DNA of 13,984 nucleotides from CAYPGJ01 sp964638515. Its GTDB lineage: Bacteria > Planctomycetota > Phycisphaerae > Phycisphaerales > UBA1924. Positions 12,991-13,984 of the stretch are shown one piece after another. The position numbers and the translations under genes were made by a program. The stretch is from the NCBI GenBank assembly GCA_964638515.1, contig CAZWZL010000051.1:1-13984 (forward strand), given 5' to 3'. Under the pieces are notes generated by a model that was not told the origin of the DNA, ran no database searches, and worked only from the letters and a program-made list of their open reading frames with translations. Positions within the stretch are counted from its first letter, which is position 1, and each line of letters starts with the position of its first letter.

Positions 12991-13984
12991 ATGGCTGCGA
13001 AGCAGATTGCATTCGAGAATGACGCGCGGGAGCGGATCCTGCGGGGCGTGCAGAAACTGGCGAGGGCGGTGAAGGTGACGCTGGGCCCGTCGGGTCTTGT
13101 CGTCGTGTGCGAGAAGTCGTTCGGCGCGCCGACCGTGACGAAGGACGGGGTGACGGTGGCGAAGGAGATCGAGCTGGACGACCCCTATGAGAATCTGGGC
13201 GCGCAGATGGTGAAGGAAGTCGCGCAGAAGGCGTCGAAGGACGCGGGCGACGGCACGACCACGGCGACGATCTACGCCGAGGCGCTGTTCCAGGAGGGGC
13301 TGAAGAACGTGACGGCGGGCGCGAACGCGAACCAGATCCGTCGCGGGATCGACCAGGCCGTGACGGCGCTGGTTGAGGAGCTGAAGCGGATGTCGAAGAA
13401 GGTGACTTCTTCGAAGGAGATCGCGCAGGTGGGCTCGTGCTCGGCGAACCAGGACGACGCGATCGGCAAGATCATCGCGGAGGCGATGGACAAGGTGGGC
13501 AAGGACGGCGTCATCACGGTTGAGGAGGGCAAGTCTCTCGAGACCGAGGTGGAGCTGCTGGAGGGCATGCAGTTCGACAAGGGCTACCTGAGCCCGCACT
13601 TCGTGACGAACCCGGCCACGATGGAGTGCACGCTCGAGGACGCGTACGTGCTCATCCACGAGAAGAAGGTTTCGTCGGCGAAGGACCTGATCCCGATCCT
13701 GAGCAAGGTGGCGGAGTCGGGCAAGGCGCTGCTGATCATCGCGGAGGACATCGAGAGCGAGGCGCTGGCCACGCTGGTGGTGAACAAGCTTCGCGGCGTG
13801 CTGAAGGTGGTCGCGGTGAAGGCGCCGGGCTTCGGCGACCGTCGCAAGGCCATGATGGACGACATCGCGGTGCTGACGGGCGGTCGCGCGATCATGGAGG
13901 AGCTTGGGCTTGACGTTGAGAAGCTCGGGCTCGCCGATCTTGGGCGGGCCAAGAAGATCGTGGTGGACAAGGACAACACGACGA
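12991..13984 (+). CDS. groEL: Chaperonin GroEL, N-terminal 331 residues (cut by window end)
   Basis: Subunit of the ATP-driven double-ring chaperonin. It begins MAAKQIAFENDARERILRG and follows the family throughout. Diagnostic stretches are VKVTLGPSG (nucleotide pocket), TKDGVTVAKEIEL (with the Asp equivalent to catalytic D52), DAGDGTTTAT, VGKDGVITVEEGKSLE, EGMQFDKGYLSPHF and KAPGFGDRRKAMMDDIAVLTGG. The frame is open to the last base, so about 210 residues are outside the window. The ATG is preceded by AGAAGGAAAGAG. It follows groES and orf70 on the same strand with an 88-base gap. Some planctomycetes carry several groEL copies; whether this is the main one cannot be told here. Confidence 0.97.
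   Translation, partial: MAAKQIAFENDARERILRGVQKLARAVKVTLGPSGLVVVCEKSFGAPTVTKDGVTVAKEIELDDPYENLGAQMVKEVAQKASKDAGDGTTTATIYAEALFQEGLKNVTAGANANQIRRGIDQAVTALVEELKRMSKKVTSSKEIAQVGSCSANQDDAIGKIIAEAMDKVGKDGVITVEEGKSLETEVELLEGMQFDKGYLSPHFVTNPATMECTLEDAYVLIHEKKVSSAKDLIPILSKVAESGKALLIIAEDIESEALATLVVNKLRGVLKVVAVKAPGFGDRRKAMMDDIAVLTGGRAIMEELGLDVEKLGLADLGRAKKIVVDKDNTT

Overview
The window is a GC-rich bacterial chromosome segment with no RNA-gene, phage, IS or CRISPR signature. LpxA, a C-terminal-Phe outer-membrane barrel protein and two exported ClpP-fold proteins indicate a diderm. The GroES/GroEL type, weak or absent Shine-Dalgarno sequences at several genes and the small 'KDGRVIEG' N-domains on the exported proteins suggest Planctomycetota, perhaps a Phycisphaerae relative. 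This placement is an inference from style, not a database result.

Layout. (1) 1-744, minus: the N-terminal 248 codons of metK. (2) 745-1622: 878 bases with no credible protein gene. It holds an AT-rich operator-like array, a near-consensus sigma-54 promoter on the minus strand, and a run of hairpins. In the two best hairpins every non-Watson-Crick position is a G-U pair only if the minus strand is transcribed. (3) 1623-3059, plus: a sigma-54 enhancer-binding protein (EBP) with a PAS-like N-domain, divergent from that promoter. (4) 3105-3725, plus: a six-TM DUF2238-like protein whose end overlaps convergent pgl. (5) 11072 down to 3705, minus: beta-barrel OMP - rsmD - cca - two paralogous exported ClpP-fold proteins - lpxA - pgl, tightly spaced apart from a 111-base gap after cca. 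(6) From 11138, plus: arfB, a degenerate receiver protein, groES, an unrecognised 70-aa ORF, and groEL (cut by the window end).

How it fits together. Most genes are housekeeping: SAM synthesis, rRNA methylation, tRNA CCA addition, ribosome rescue, chaperonin, lipid A and the pentose-phosphate pathway. The least expected part is 745-1622. An EBP gene, TTGT/ACAA palindromes at about -88 to -153, and a GG-N10-GA sigma-54 element are arranged as in EBP-controlled sigma-54 promoters. What lies downstream is hairpin-rich, apparently non-coding RNA, which either ends as a separate transcript (hairpin at 894-928) or forms a leader of about 720 nt on metK. I name this as the candidate undescribed system; it rests on sequence pattern alone.

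A second large-scale signal is a switch in strand composition near 11.4 kb. The plus strand is C-rich to the left and G-rich to the right, and most genes point away from the switch.
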